Positions 11,555 to 21,700 of a DNA stretch of 64,000 nucleotides are shown in pieces. How positions within the stretch are numbered: position 1 is the first letter of the stretch; each line of letters opens with the position of its first letter. Source of the stretch: Stenotrophomonas rhizophila (GTDB taxonomy: Bacteria; Pseudomonadota; Gammaproteobacteria; Xanthomonadales; Xanthomonadaceae); contig NZ_CP016294.1 in NCBI RefSeq assembly GCF_001704155.1, positions 2,663,501 through 2,727,500 of the forward strand, given 5' to 3'. Both the position numbers and the translations under genes were made by a program. The notes beneath the pieces were generated by a model. It saw only the letters and a list, made by a program, of their open reading frames with translations, was not told where the DNA came from and ran no database searches.

Positions 11555-11785
11555 TCAGACGTCGTGGTTGTCGGTGTACGGAATCAGGGCCAGGAAACGG
11601 GCGCGCTTGACGGCCGTTGCCAGCTGGCGCTGGTACTTCGACTTGGTACCGGTCACGCGGCTCGGCACGATCTTGCCGTTCTCGGTGAGGTACTGGCGCA
11701 GGGTGTTGAGATCCTTGTAATCGATCTCCTTGACACCTTCGGCCGTGAACTTGCAGAACTTGCGGCGACGGAAGAACTTGGACAT
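11555..11785 (-). CDS. rpsR: 30S ribosomal protein bS18
   Basis: The 76-residue protein begins [13 protein letters not shown] and contains [22 protein letters not shown] and [15 protein letters not shown], all conserved in bS18. It binds the platform of the small subunit as a heterodimer with bS6. It lies 11 nt downstream of rpsF. Its length is normal, and the single Cys in RRKFC is present. Confidence 0.98.
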   Translation of the reverse strand: MSKFFRRRKFCKFTAEGVKEIDYKDLNTLRQYLTENGKIVPSRVTGTKSKYQRQLATAVKRARFLALIPYTDNHDV

Positions 11786-11796
11786 GTCAGTGCTCC

Positions 11797-12234
11797 TTAA
11801 GCGGCCGAAGCGGCGTCGTCGCCGGCATCGTTGTCAGCGGCGGGGGTGGTTTCGCCTTCTTCGTCATCACGACGACGACGCTCACCACGCTCGGGCTTGT
11901 CGCCCTTCTCGTCCTTGCTCTTCATGATCAGCGACTGCTCGGTGTCGGCGCCCGGGCGCACGATGACCAGGTTGCGCAGCACGGCGTCGTTGAAGCGGAA
12001 GCTTTCGGTCAGTTCGCTCAGCACGGCCTGGTCAACTTCGATGTTGAGCATGACGTAGTGGGCCTTCACCAGGTTCTGGATCGGGTAGGCCAGCTGACGA
12101 CGGCCCCAGTCTTCCAGACGGTGGATGGTGCCGTTGCCGTTCTCGACCAGCGCCTTGTAGCGCTCGATCATGGCCGGAACCTGCTCGCTCTGGTCCGGGT
12201 GGACCATGAACACGACTTCGTAATGACGACTCAT
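11797..12234 (-). CDS. rpsF: 30S ribosomal protein bS6
   Basis: The 145-residue protein starts [20 protein letters not shown] and carries [14 protein letters not shown] and HYVMLNIE, the bS6 core (about residues 1-100). The acidic and basic C-terminal tail (about 108-145, ending in an Asp/Ala-rich stretch) is longer than in many species. In E. coli the bS6 tail is the target of glutamate ligation by RimK. Whether that happens here is unknown. bS6 pairs with bS18 on the small subunit. It leads the rpsF-rpsR-rplI operon, and an S6:S18-type RNA motif lies in its leader. Confidence 0.97.
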   Translation of the reverse strand: MSRHYEVVFMVHPDQSEQVPAMIERYKALVENGNGTIHRLEDWGRRQLAYPIQNLVKAHYVMLNIEVDQAVLSELTESFRFNDAVLRNLVIVRPGADTEQSLIMKSKDEKGDKPERGERRRRDDEEGETTPAADNDAGDDAASAA

Positions 12235-12252
12235 GTGTATTTACCTTTCGGA

Positions 12253-12274
12253 TGTGGCCCTTTCGGGCCGGACA
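12253..12274 (-). promoter_or_regulatory. S6:S18-binding mRNA leader motif
   Basis: On the minus strand the leader reads TGT-CCG-GCCC-GAAA-GGGC-C-ACA. Two short helices (TGT/ACA and GCCC/GGGC) flank a CCG on the 5' side, and a GAAA tetraloop caps the structure. A bulged CCG between two helices is the key of the S6:S18 autoregulatory motif, which mimics the 16S rRNA site. It lies 18 nt upstream of the rpsF start. The match is by eye. Confidence 0.6.
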
Positions 12275-12399
12275 GCCCCCCGCAGGTGAACGCGGTGGAG
12301 CAAGGGTCCTGCCAGGAATCAGGCAGGAAGCCGCGCATTATCGCAGCAGAAGCGGTTCCGGGCAAGCCAGGCGGCGCCGCGGGGGCACCGGGGCCGGAT

Positions 12400-12738
12400 T
12401 CAGGCCTTGTCGGCCTCGGTGGTGAAGCTTTCGCCGCAGCCACATTCGGCAGTCGCGTTCGGGTTCCTGAACGTGAAGGTTTCGCTCAGCCCCTGCTTGC
12501 CGAAGTCGATTTCGGTGCCATCGACCAGGGCCAGGCTGTCGGCGTCCACGTAGATGCGCACCCCTTCCTGCTCGAACACGGTGTCGCCGGGGCGCTCGTC
12601 GCGGGCCAGGTCGGTGACGTGGCCCCAGCCCGAACAGCCGGTGCGGGTCACGCCGAAGCGCAGGCCCAGGGCACCCGGGGTCTGGGCCACGAACTTCTCG
12701 ACACGGGTGAAGGCAACAGGGGTGAGGGTGACAGCCAT
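12400..12738 (-). CDS. A-type iron-sulfur carrier, IscA/ErpA family
   Basis: From the ATG at 12738 the product is 112 residues and has the three conserved cysteines of A-type carriers: C35 in TGCSGW, and C99 and C101 in ECGCGESF. Such proteins accept Fe-S clusters or iron from the scaffold and hand them to client enzymes. The longer reading to 12816 adds 26 residues unlike the family and is rejected. GCSGW followed by GHV departs from the usual GCSG(Y/M) context, so I do not choose between IscA and ErpA. The gene stands alone, divergent from asnS across 129 nt. Confidence 0.88.
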   Translation of the reverse strand: MAVTLTPVAFTRVEKFVAQTPGALGLRFGVTRTGCSGWGHVTDLARDERPGDTVFEQEGVRIYVDADSLALVDGTEIDFGKQGLSETFTFRNPNATAECGCGESFTTEADKA

Positions 12739-12867
12739 GACGGACGACTCCAGCAGATGGGACACATTATAGGTCCACGGCCCAGTCAGAAATGCCTCGC
12801 AAGCAGAACGCTGCAACCGTTAAACTCCTCGTTCAGAGATCGAGTCGATCAACAGAGGATTCAAGTC

Positions 12868-14262
<1,395 letters not shown>

Positions 14263-14284
14263 TCCTTTCCACGGAGGCACGCCC

Positions 14285-14590
14285 ATGACCCTGTTCTTCG
14301 CGCTGTGCTTCGTCGGCGTGGCGATCGCCGGGTTCAGTGCCTTCGTGATCTTCTGGCCGCTGACCCTGGTTCATATCCGCGACCGCCACCCTGCCCTGGC
14401 CAACCGCTTCGGCAGTGGTGCCTTCCTGCGCCCGGACGCGCTGCGCTGGCTGCTCGGCCGCGATTACCGCGACACCCCCGACCGTTCGCTCTCGGGGCTG
14501 GCCACGCCGGCCTGGCTGTCGCTGCTCACCCTGCTGGCCGGACTGGGCATGGCCGCCCTGCTCTGGCTGCTTTCGATGGTACTGACATGA
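14285..14590 (+). CDS. Small two-helix membrane protein of unknown function
   Basis: The 101-residue protein has a hydrophobic segment at about 3-27 and another at about 76-99. Between them is a basic, polar loop with HIRDRHPALANRFGSGAF. The ATG at 14285 follows a strong CGGAGG site. I do not recognise a characterised family. The stop overlaps the next start as ATGA, so the two small genes are translationally coupled and may act together. Confidence 0.8.
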   Translation: MTLFFALCFVGVAIAGFSAFVIFWPLTLVHIRDRHPALANRFGSGAFLRPDALRWLLGRDYRDTPDRSLSGLATPAWLSLLTLLAGLGMAALLWLLSMVLT

Positions 14591-14901
14591 CTGACATCAC
14601 CGCCCACCACGACCAGTGGTTCCTCGCCAGCCTGGGCAACACCCTGATCTGGGCACGCCTGCGGGTCCGCCCGGGCGGCACCGCCGAAGTGCTCGACAGC
14701 GACGGCAATACCCTCAGCTACGACAGCGAAGACACTGCCCGTTCGCAGCTGTTCGACGCCGAGTTCGTGGCGTTTGATGGCCTGGACGAGGAAGACGCGC
14801 TGATCCGCGGCTTCAGCCTGCACGAAGTCAGCCCGCCCCAGGCCGACAGCGACGACGCGCTGCGCGGCCACATGGTGGTCAGCCTCGGCGCGCGCGCCTG
14901 A
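14587..14901 (+). CDS. Conserved acidic protein of unknown function
   Basis: The 104-residue product is soluble and acidic. It has WFLASLGNTLIWARLRVRPG near the start and repeated Asp/Glu pairs. No signal peptide, membrane segment or known motif is visible. Its ATG overlaps the stop of the small membrane protein gene (ATGA) and the PaiB-like gene begins 7 nt after its stop. The tight packing supports it as a real gene. Function unknown. Confidence 0.7.
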   Translation: MTDITAHHDQWFLASLGNTLIWARLRVRPGGTAEVLDSDGNTLSYDSEDTARSQLFDAEFVAFDGLDEEDALIRGFSLHEVSPPQADSDDALRGHMVVSLGARA

Positions 14902-14908
14902 GCCGAGC

Positions 14909-15538
14909 ATGTTCATCCCGGCCGACTTCGTTGAGACAAACCTGGCCTGGCTGGACCGCCTGCTGGAACGCGATGCGTTCGTCACCGTGGTCACCACCGG
15001 CAGCGACGGCCTGCCGCAGGTGACCCTGCTGCCGGTGGCGTACCGGCGCGACGGCGATGACATCCTGATCGAAGGCCACTGGGCCCGGCCCAACCCGCAG
15101 GCCGGCCACGCCGGACCCGCGCTGGTACTGGTGCACGGCCCGCACGGCTACGTGTCGCCGGGCTGGTATCCGGACAAGGACGCAATGGCCCGCGTACCGA
15201 CCTGGAACTACGCGGCCGCCGAACTGCGCGGCACGCTGGAACCGGTGACCGATCCGGACGCCCTGATCGACATGCTGGACCGGCTCAGCGCCAGGTACGA
15301 GGCGCAGGTCGGCGGCGATTGGGACCTGCTGCCGATCGAGCCCCGCCAGCGGCGCATGCTGGCCGGCATCGTCGGCTTCCGCTTCCGCGCCCAGCAGGTG
15401 CAGATCAAGCTCAAACTGAGCCAGAACCATCCCCAGGCCAACCAGCACGGCGTGATCGACGCGCTGTCGGCCCTCGATTCCCCTCCTTCGCATGAGCTGG
15501 CGCAGTGGATGCGCTGGAAACTTGAGGTACCGCACTGA
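14909..15538 (+). CDS. FMN-binding PaiB-family protein
   Basis: The 209-residue protein has the PaiB hallmarks: MFIPADF at the N-terminus, then VHGPHGYVSPGWYPDK, VPTWNY and KLSQN toward the C-terminus. Members have a split-barrel flavin-binding fold. Bacillus PaiB was described as a negative regulator of sporulation and protease genes, but the molecular role elsewhere is not settled. No helix-turn-helix is evident. Its stop overlaps the start of the carbonic anhydrase gene by one base (TGATG). Confidence 0.87.
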   Translation: MFIPADFVETNLAWLDRLLERDAFVTVVTTGSDGLPQVTLLPVAYRRDGDDILIEGHWARPNPQAGHAGPALVLVHGPHGYVSPGWYPDKDAMARVPTWNYAAAELRGTLEPVTDPDALIDMLDRLSARYEAQVGGDWDLLPIEPRQRRMLAGIVGFRFRAQQVQIKLKLSQNHPQANQHGVIDALSALDSPPSHELAQWMRWKLEVPH

Positions 15539-16200
15539 TGAAAGACATCCACAAGCTGCTGCAGAACAACCGCGACTGGGCCGACCGGATCGAGAAGGAA
15601 GACCCCGAGTTCTTCCACCAGCTGGCCAAGCAGCAGCACCCGGAATACCTGTGGATCGGCTGTTCCGATTCGCGCGTGCCGGCCAACCAGATCATCGGCA
15701 TGGCCCCGGGCGAGGTGTTCGTGCACCGCAATGTGGCCAACGTGGTGGTGCACACCGACCTGAACTGCCTGAGCGTGATCCAGTACGCGGTGGACCAGCT
15801 GAAGGTGAAGCACATCCTGATCGTGGGCCATTACGGCTGCGGCGGCGTGCATGCCAGCCTCAACAACACCCGCGTGGGCCTGGCCGACAACTGGCTGCGC
15901 CATGTGGGCGACGTGGCGCAGAAGCATGCCGCCATCATGGATGCGATCGAAGAGCCGGAACTGAAGCACGCCCGGCTGTGCGAACTCAACGTGATCGAGC
16001 AGGTGGTCAATGCCTGCCGATCGACCATCGTGCAGGACGCCTGGGCGCGTGGCCAGAAGCTGATGGTGCACGGCTGGGTCTACAGCCTGAAGGACGGCCG
16101 GGTGCGCGAGATGGGCATCGACGTGGGCAGTCCCGAGGAACTGCAGCCGGCCTACGAAAAGGCCCTCTCCTACGTTCCGCGCCACGGCCGGCGCGACTGA
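15538..16200 (+). CDS. can: Beta-class carbonic anhydrase
   Basis: The 220-residue enzyme interconverts CO2 and bicarbonate in the cytosol. The zinc ligands and partner are all present: C42 and D44 in IGCSDSRVP, H98 and C101 in VGHYGCGG. Their numbering equals that of E. coli Can, and the length is the same. Bicarbonate supply supports carboxylases such as those of fatty acid, purine and arginine synthesis. The gene is coupled to the PaiB-like gene by TGATG and is followed 24 nt later by the dioxygenase gene. Confidence 0.96.
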   Translation: MKDIHKLLQNNRDWADRIEKEDPEFFHQLAKQQHPEYLWIGCSDSRVPANQIIGMAPGEVFVHRNVANVVVHTDLNCLSVIQYAVDQLKVKHILIVGHYGCGGVHASLNNTRVGLADNWLRHVGDVAQKHAAIMDAIEEPELKHARLCELNVIEQVVNACRSTIVQDAWARGQKLMVHGWVYSLKDGRVREMGIDVGSPEELQPAYEKALSYVPRHGRRD

Positions 16201-16224
16201 CCCTTCCTGCAGGAACCCACCGCC

Positions 16225-16737
16225 ATGCTTGCGCCCCCGATCAACCTGCTGGGCTGGATCGAAGAGAACCGCCACCTGCTCAAGCCGCCGGTGGGTAACA
16301 AGATGATCGAGAACGGCGACTTCATCATCATGGTGGTGGGCGGGCCGAACAGCCGCACCGACTTCCACTACGACGAAGGCCCGGAGTGGTTCTACCAGCT
16401 GGAAGGCGAGATGCTGCTGAAGGTGCAGGAAGACGGCGCGGCGCGCGACATCCCGATCCGCGCCGGCGAGATCTTCCTGCTGCCGGGCAAGGTGCCGCAT
16501 TCGCCACGCCGCCCGCCCGGCGGCGTCGGCCTGGTGGTGGAGCGCAAGCGACTGGCGCACGAACGCGACGGCGTGATGTGGTTCTGCGAGCGCTGCAATC
16601 ACAAGCTGTACGAGGTGTTTTTCACCCTCGAGAACATCGAGACCGACCTGCCGAAGGTGTTTGCCGAATACCAGGCATCCCTGGACCTGCGCACGTGCGA
16701 CGCGTGCGGGCACGTGGATCCGTTGCCGGCGACCTGA
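16225..16737 (+). CDS. nbaC: 3-hydroxyanthranilate 3,4-dioxygenase
   Basis: The 170-residue cupin opens the ring of 3-hydroxyanthranilate with O2. The product closes spontaneously to quinolinate, the NAD precursor. The iron ligands H48, E54 and H92 lie in [14 protein letters not shown] and [12 protein letters not shown]. The bacterial-type rubredoxin-like second metal site is complete: C121 and C124 (CERC), C158 and C161 (CDAC). The gene is 24 nt after can, while kynU lies 120 nt downstream beyond a probable operator. It acts after the products of kmo and kynU in the pathway. Confidence 0.95.
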   Translation: MLAPPINLLGWIEENRHLLKPPVGNKMIENGDFIIMVVGGPNSRTDFHYDEGPEWFYQLEGEMLLKVQEDGAARDIPIRAGEIFLLPGKVPHSPRRPPGGVGLVVERKRLAHERDGVMWFCERCNHKLYEVFFTLENIETDLPKVFAEYQASLDLRTCDACGHVDPLPAT

Positions 16738-16816
16738 TTTGGACCGAAACCGGCTATCTGGCGCCATGTCACGCCGTTTTCGGCCCCTATGTCGGATTCA
16801 TCCCATAGGTCAAACA

Positions 16817-16852
16817 GATAGATAAACTGTGCTTTCACAGACAACATCTATC
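16817..16852. promoter_or_regulatory. Nested palindrome upstream of kynU
   Basis: GATAGAT (16817-16823) pairs with ATCTATC (16846-16852), and inside them CTGTG (16827-16831) pairs with CACAG (16836-16840). The block ends 5 nt before the kynU ATG in a locally AT-rich stretch. It looks like a repressor operator over the promoter and leader. A tryptophan- or kynurenine-sensing regulator is an inference. Confidence 0.55.
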
Positions 16853-16857
16853 GTCCA

Positions 16858-18135
16858 ATGTCCGAGCTCCTCAGCCGCACCCATGCCACCGCCCTGGACG
16901 CCGCCGACCCGCTGCGTGCGCTGCGTGCTGAATTCGTCTTCCCCCAGCACAACCACCGCGACCAGACCTATTTCGTCGGTAATTCGCTGGGCCTGCAGCC
17001 GCGCGGGGCCAAGGCGGCGGTGCAGGAGGTCATGGACAAATGGGGTGCGCTCGCCGTGGAAGGCCATTTCACCGGCGAGACCCAGTGGCTGGGCTACCAC
17101 CGCCTGGTCAATCGGCAGCTGGCCCAGGTAGTGGGCGCCCTGCCCAGCGAAGTGGTCGCCATGAACACGCTGAGCGTGAACCTGCACCTGATGATGGTCA
17201 GCTTCTACCGGCCCAGCGCCGAACGCCCGGTGATCCTGATGGAAGCCGGCGCCTTCCCGACCGACCGCCACGCGGTGGAATCGCAGCTCCGCTTCCACGG
17301 CTTCGACCCGGCCACCGACCTGGTCGAAGTCCAGCCGGATGAGCCCAACGGCACCATCTCGCTGCAGGCCATCGAACGCGCCATCACCGAACACGGGCCG
17401 CGCCTGGCGCTGGTGCTGTGGCCCGGGGTCCAGTACCGCAGCGGCCAGGTATTCGACCTGGATGCGATCACCCGCATGGCCCGCCTGCAGGGCGCCCGGG
17501 TCGGCTTCGACCTGGCCCACTCGGTCGGCAACGTGCCGCTGCAGCTGCACGACATCGCGCCGGACTTCGCCGTGTGGTGCCATTACAAGTACCTCAACAG
17601 CGGCCCCGGTGCCGTGGCCGGCTGCTTCGTGCACGAACGCCACCACCGCGACACCAGCCTGCCGCGCTTCGCCGGCTGGTGGGGGCATGAGGAAGCCACC
17701 CGCTTCAAGATGGCTCCGCAGTTCGTGCCGGCGGTGGGCGCCGAAGGCTGGCAGCTGAGCAACCCGCCGGTGCTGGGCCTGGCCCCGCTGCGGGCCGCGC
17801 TTGACGTGATCGACAAGGCCGGCGGCATCCAGGCCCTTCGCGACAAGTCGCTGCAGCTCACCGGCCTGCTCGATGCACTGGTCCGCGCCCGCCTGCCCGG
17901 CGTGCTCGAAGTGCTCACCCCCAGCGAGCCGGAACGCCGTGGCTGCCAGCTGTCGCTGCGCGTGCTGGCCGGCCGTGAACGCGGCCGCAACCTGTTCGAA
18001 TACCTGCAGACCGTGGGCGTGCTGGGCGACTGGCGCGAACCCGATGTGATCCGTATCTCGCCCACCCCGTTGTACAACCGCTACCTTGACCTGCACCACT
18101 TCGTCGAGGAAGTGGAATCCTGGGCCGGCCTGTAA
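16858..18135 (+). CDS. kynU: Kynureninase
   Basis: The 425-residue PLP enzyme hydrolyses kynurenine or 3-hydroxykynurenine to anthranilate or 3-hydroxyanthranilate plus alanine. It shows YFVGNSLGLQPRGAK near the N-terminus, D218 in GFDLAHSVGN, and the Schiff-base lysine K244 in WCHYKYLNSGPG. The ATG at 16858 has no clear Shine-Dalgarno site, and the leader is probably short. kmo follows after 32 nt. Together with the dioxygenase gene this covers three successive steps from kynurenine to quinolinate. Confidence 0.96.
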   Translation: MSELLSRTHATALDAADPLRALRAEFVFPQHNHRDQTYFVGNSLGLQPRGAKAAVQEVMDKWGALAVEGHFTGETQWLGYHRLVNRQLAQVVGALPSEVVAMNTLSVNLHLMMVSFYRPSAERPVILMEAGAFPTDRHAVESQLRFHGFDPATDLVEVQPDEPNGTISLQAIERAITEHGPRLALVLWPGVQYRSGQVFDLDAITRMARLQGARVGFDLAHSVGNVPLQLHDIAPDFAVWCHYKYLNSGPGAVAGCFVHERHHRDTSLPRFAGWWGHEEATRFKMAPQFVPAVGAEGWQLSNPPVLGLAPLRAALDVIDKAGGIQALRDKSLQLTGLLDALVRARLPGVLEVLTPSEPERRGCQLSLRVLAGRERGRNLFEYLQTVGVLGDWREPDVIRISPTPLYNRYLDLHHFVEEVESWAGL

Positions 18136-18167
18136 GCCGCCCTCCCCCACCCCTGCGCGGAACCGCC

Positions 18168-19535
18168 TTGATCGCTACCCCCCATCGCTCCCTGAGCATC
18201 ATCGGCGCAGGCCTGGCCGGCTCCCTGCTGGCCATCCTGCTGTCCCGCCAGGGCTGGCGGATCACCCTGTACGAACGCCGCGGCGATCCGCGCGTCGCCG
18301 ATTACGAGTCCGGCCGCTCGATCAACCTGGCCCTGGCCGAACGCGGCCGAAATGCGCTGCGCCAGGCCGGGGTCGAAGACGCGGTGATGGCCAAGGCGGT
18401 GATGATGCGCGGCCGCATGGTGCACCCGCGCCAGGGCGCGCCGCAGCTGCAGCGCTATGGCCGCGACGACAGCGAAGTGATCTGGTCCATCCACCGCAAG
18501 GACCTCAACACCACCCTGCTGCAGCTGGCCGAAGATGCGGGTGCGCAGGTGCACTTCCACCGCCGCCTGCACACCGTGGATTTCGATGCCGGCTATGCGC
18601 GCTTCATCGATGACCGCACCGACCATCCGCACGACATCCGCTTCGATACGCTGATCGGCGCCGACGGCGCCGGCTCTGCGCTGCGCGCGGCCATGAACCG
18701 CAAGCACCCGCTGGACGAGCGCATCGAGTTTCTCGACCACTCCTACAAGGAGCTGGAAATCCCGCCCACTGACGACGGCGGCTTCCGGATCGAGGCCAAT
18801 GCCCTGCACATCTGGCCGCGCGGCAACTACATGTGCATCGCGCTGCCCAATGACGAAGGCACCTTCACCGTCACCCTGTTCCTGCCCAACGAAGGCAACC
18901 CCAGCTTCGCCACCACCAACAGCGGCGCCGAAGCCGAGGCGTTGTTCGCGCGCGATTTCCCCGATGCGCTGGCGCTGATTCCAAACCTGCGACGCGATTG
19001 GGAAGAACACCCGCCCGGCCTGCTCGGCACCCTGCACCTGCGCCAGTGGCACCTGCAGGGCCGTGCGGTGCTGCTCGGCGATGCCGCCCACGCCATGGTG
19101 CCGTTCCACGGCCAGGGCATGAACTGCGCGTTCGAGGACTGCGTGGCGCTGGCCCGCCACCTGCTGGAGCAGGATTCGCTGGCCCAGGCCTTCGCCGCCT
19201 TCGAAGCCGAGCGCAAGCCCAACGCCGAAGCGATCCAGCAGATGGCGCTGGAAAACTACCTGGAAATGCGCGACCGCGTGGCCGACCCGGCCTTCCTGCT
19301 GCAGCGCGAGCTGGAGCAGCAGCTGCAGGCGCGCTGGCCCACCCGCTTCGTGCCGCACTACACCATGGTGACCTTCCTGCACACGCCGTACGCGGTGGCG
19401 CTGGAACGCACCGAGCTGCAGCGGCGCATCCTGGAAACGGCCACCGCCGGCCACGACAGCCTGGAGCACATCGACTGGGCCGCGCTGGAACGCGTGGTGC
19501 ACCAACAGCTGACCGTGCTGGAGGGCGCGCACTGA
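18168..19535 (+). CDS. kmo: Kynurenine 3-monooxygenase
   Basis: The 455-residue FAD enzyme hydroxylates L-kynurenine with NADPH and O2. It has the Rossmann motif IIGAGLAGSLLAILLSRQG at about residues 11-29, RSINLALAERG, the DG motif GADGAGSALR and the FAD motif LLGDAAHAMVPFHGQGMN. The start is a TTG at 18168; no ATG or GTG fits the family N-terminus better. The stop overlaps the ATG of sbcB (TGATG). The C-terminal hydrophobic region seen in eukaryotic membrane-bound KMO is not obvious, so a soluble enzyme is likely. Confidence 0.95.
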   Translation: MIATPHRSLSIIGAGLAGSLLAILLSRQGWRITLYERRGDPRVADYESGRSINLALAERGRNALRQAGVEDAVMAKAVMMRGRMVHPRQGAPQLQRYGRDDSEVIWSIHRKDLNTTLLQLAEDAGAQVHFHRRLHTVDFDAGYARFIDDRTDHPHDIRFDTLIGADGAGSALRAAMNRKHPLDERIEFLDHSYKELEIPPTDDGGFRIEANALHIWPRGNYMCIALPNDEGTFTVTLFLPNEGNPSFATTNSGAEAEALFARDFPDALALIPNLRRDWEEHPPGLLGTLHLRQWHLQGRAVLLGDAAHAMVPFHGQGMNCAFEDCVALARHLLEQDSLAQAFAAFEAERKPNAEAIQQMALENYLEMRDRVADPAFLLQRELEQQLQARWPTRFVPHYTMVTFLHTPYAVALERTELQRRILETATAGHDSLEHIDWAALERVVHQQLTVLEGAH

Positions 19536-20974
19536 TGGCCGACAGCTTCCTGTTCTACGACCTGGAAACCTTCGGCCAGGACGCGCGCCGCACCCGCGTG
19601 GCGCAGTTCGCCGCGATCCGCACCGACGCCGACCTGAACATGATCGACGCGCCAGTGAGCTTCTACGTGAAGCCGGCCGACGACCTGCTGCCCTCGCCGA
19701 TTGCCACGCTGATCACCGGCATCACCCCGCAGCATGCGCTGGCCGAAGGGGTCAGCGAAGCGGAGGCGTTTTCGCGGATCAACGACCTGATGGCGCGCCC
19801 GGGCACCTGCACGCTGGGCTACAACACGCTGCGCTTCGACGACGAGTTCGTGCGCCACGGCCTGTTCCGCAATTTCTTCGATCCCTACGAACGCGAGTGG
19901 CGCAACGGCAACTCACGCTGGGACCTGCTGGACATGCTGCGGCTGGTGCACGCGCTGCGCCCGGACGGCATCGCCTGGCCGCAGCGCGAGGATGGCGCGA
20001 CCTCGTTCAAGCTTGAGCACCTGGCGCTGGCCAACGATGTACGCCAGGGCGACGCGCACGAGGCACTGTCCGACGTGCACGCCACCATCGGCATGGCGCG
20101 TCTCTTCAAGCAGGCCCAACCCCGGCTGTGGGAGTACGCCCTGAAGCTGCGCGACAAGCGCTTCGTCGGCAGCCTGCTTGACGTGGACACGATGCAGCCG
20201 GTGCTGCACATCTCCATGCGCTACCCGGCCCAGCGCATGTGCGCCGCGCCGGTGATGCCGATCGCGCGCCACCCGTACATCAACAACCGGGTCATCGCGC
20301 TGGACCTGGAAGGCGACATCGATGGGTTGCTGACCCTGCCGGCCGAAACGCTGGCCGCGCGCCTCTACACGCGCGCCGCCGACCTGGCCGAGGGCGAACA
20401 GCGCGTACCGCTCAAGGAAGTGCACTTGAACAAGGTGCCCGCGCTGGTGGCCTGGAACCACCTGCGCCCGGCCGACCATGCCCGGCTGGGCATCGACGTG
20501 GCCACGGTGGACGCCAATGCCGCGCGCGTGCGCGAGGCCGGCCCGGCGCTGGTCGAGAAGGTGCGGCAGGTGTACGGCGGCGAGCGCGTGGCCACGGTCA
20601 GCGATGTGGATGCCTCGCTGTACGACGGCTTCCTGGCCGACGGCGACAAGGCGCTGATGTCCCGCCTGCGCACCAGCCCGCCGGCCGAGCTGGCCGGTTT
20701 CGCCGAGCGGCTGAAAGACCCGCGCATGCCGGAGCTGCTGTTCCGCTACCGCGCGCGCAACCACCCGCAGACGCTGGATGCCGGCGAACGCGGGCGCTGG
20801 AACGACTACCGGCGGCAGCGCCTGCTCGGCGATGCCGGGCTGGGCGAGCAGACCCTGCCCGACTTCCGCGCGCAGCTGGACACGCTGGCGCTGGAGCATG
20901 CCGCCGACCCGGCCAAACTTGCCCTGTTGCAGCACCTGCGCGACTGGGGCACCGATCTGGAGCAGAGCCTGTGA
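19535..20974 (+). CDS. sbcB: Exodeoxyribonuclease I
   Basis: The 479-residue enzyme is a processive 3'-5' exonuclease on single-stranded DNA used in recombination and mismatch repair. The DEDD catalytic motif begins with FLFYDLETFGQD, continues with GYNTLRFDDEF, and ends in HEALSDVHATI. A SH3-like and a helical C-terminal domain follow (PLKEVHLNKVP, LFRYRARNHPQTL). It overlaps kmo by one base and is overlapped by the DUF2461 gene (GTGA), so it is read as part of the kynurenine operon. Confidence 0.96.
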   Translation: MADSFLFYDLETFGQDARRTRVAQFAAIRTDADLNMIDAPVSFYVKPADDLLPSPIATLITGITPQHALAEGVSEAEAFSRINDLMARPGTCTLGYNTLRFDDEFVRHGLFRNFFDPYEREWRNGNSRWDLLDMLRLVHALRPDGIAWPQREDGATSFKLEHLALANDVRQGDAHEALSDVHATIGMARLFKQAQPRLWEYALKLRDKRFVGSLLDVDTMQPVLHISMRYPAQRMCAAPVMPIARHPYINNRVIALDLEGDIDGLLTLPAETLAARLYTRAADLAEGEQRVPLKEVHLNKVPALVAWNHLRPADHARLGIDVATVDANAARVREAGPALVEKVRQVYGGERVATVSDVDASLYDGFLADGDKALMSRLRTSPPAELAGFAERLKDPRMPELLFRYRARNHPQTLDAGERGRWNDYRRQRLLGDAGLGEQTLPDFRAQLDTLALEHAADPAKLALLQHLRDWGTDLEQSL

Positions 20975-21657
20975 GCACCTATTTCACTCCCGCCAGCTTC
21001 ACCTTCCTGCGTGGGCTGGCGCGCAACAACGACAAGACCTGGTTCAACGCGCACAAGCCGAAGTACGAGGAGCACGTGCGCCAGCCGTTCCTGCAGCTGA
21101 TCAGCGACCTGCAGCCGGACCTGGCGGCGGTGAGCGGACACTTCCGTGCCGACCCGCGCGGCGTGGGCGGCTCGCTGTTCCGCATCTACCGTGATGCGCG
21201 CTTCTCCAACGACAAGTCGCCGTACAAGACCTGGCAGGGCGCGCGGCTGTTCCATGAGCGGCGCAAGCAGGTACCGGCGCCGTCGTTCTACATCCACCTG
21301 CAACCGGGCGGGTGCTTCGTTGGCGCTGGCCTGTGGCATCCCGAGCCGGCCACCCAGCGCAAGGTGCGCCATTTCATCGTGGACAACCCCGGCGCGTGGA
21401 AGGCCGCCGCGCATGCGCCGGCGCTGCGGAAGAAGTTCGATTTCGACGAAAGCGAGAAGCTGGTGCGGGCACCGCGTGGGTTCGAGCCGGATTTCGAGTT
21501 CATCGACGACCTGAAGCATCGCAACTGGGTGTTCTGGCGCTCGCTGGATGATGCGACCATGACCGGGCCGAAGCTTCGGCAGACGCTGGCGAAGGATCTG
21601 GTGGCGTTGGGGCCGTTCGTGGACTATCTGTGTGCTGCGTTGGATCTGGAGTTTTGA
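20971..21657 (+). CDS. DUF2461 family protein
   Basis: The 228-residue protein starts at a GTG overlapping the sbcB stop (GTGA). It has FTFLRGLARNNDKTWFNAHK, RIYRDARFSNDKSPYKTWQG and GAGLWHPEP, all typical of DUF2461 (TIGR02453). The family has no settled biochemical role. No signal peptide or membrane segment is visible. The end of the plus-strand run is here; the next gene starts 43 nt on. Confidence 0.87.
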   Translation: MSTYFTPASFTFLRGLARNNDKTWFNAHKPKYEEHVRQPFLQLISDLQPDLAAVSGHFRADPRGVGGSLFRIYRDARFSNDKSPYKTWQGARLFHERRKQVPAPSFYIHLQPGGCFVGAGLWHPEPATQRKVRHFIVDNPGAWKAAAHAPALRKKFDFDESEKLVRAPRGFEPDFEFIDDLKHRNWVFWRSLDDATMTGPKLRQTLAKDLVALGPFVDYLCAALDLEF

Positions 21658-21700
21658 GCACTCTACCCCGCCTTGACGTGGGCTGCGGCAAGCTGGCGGC

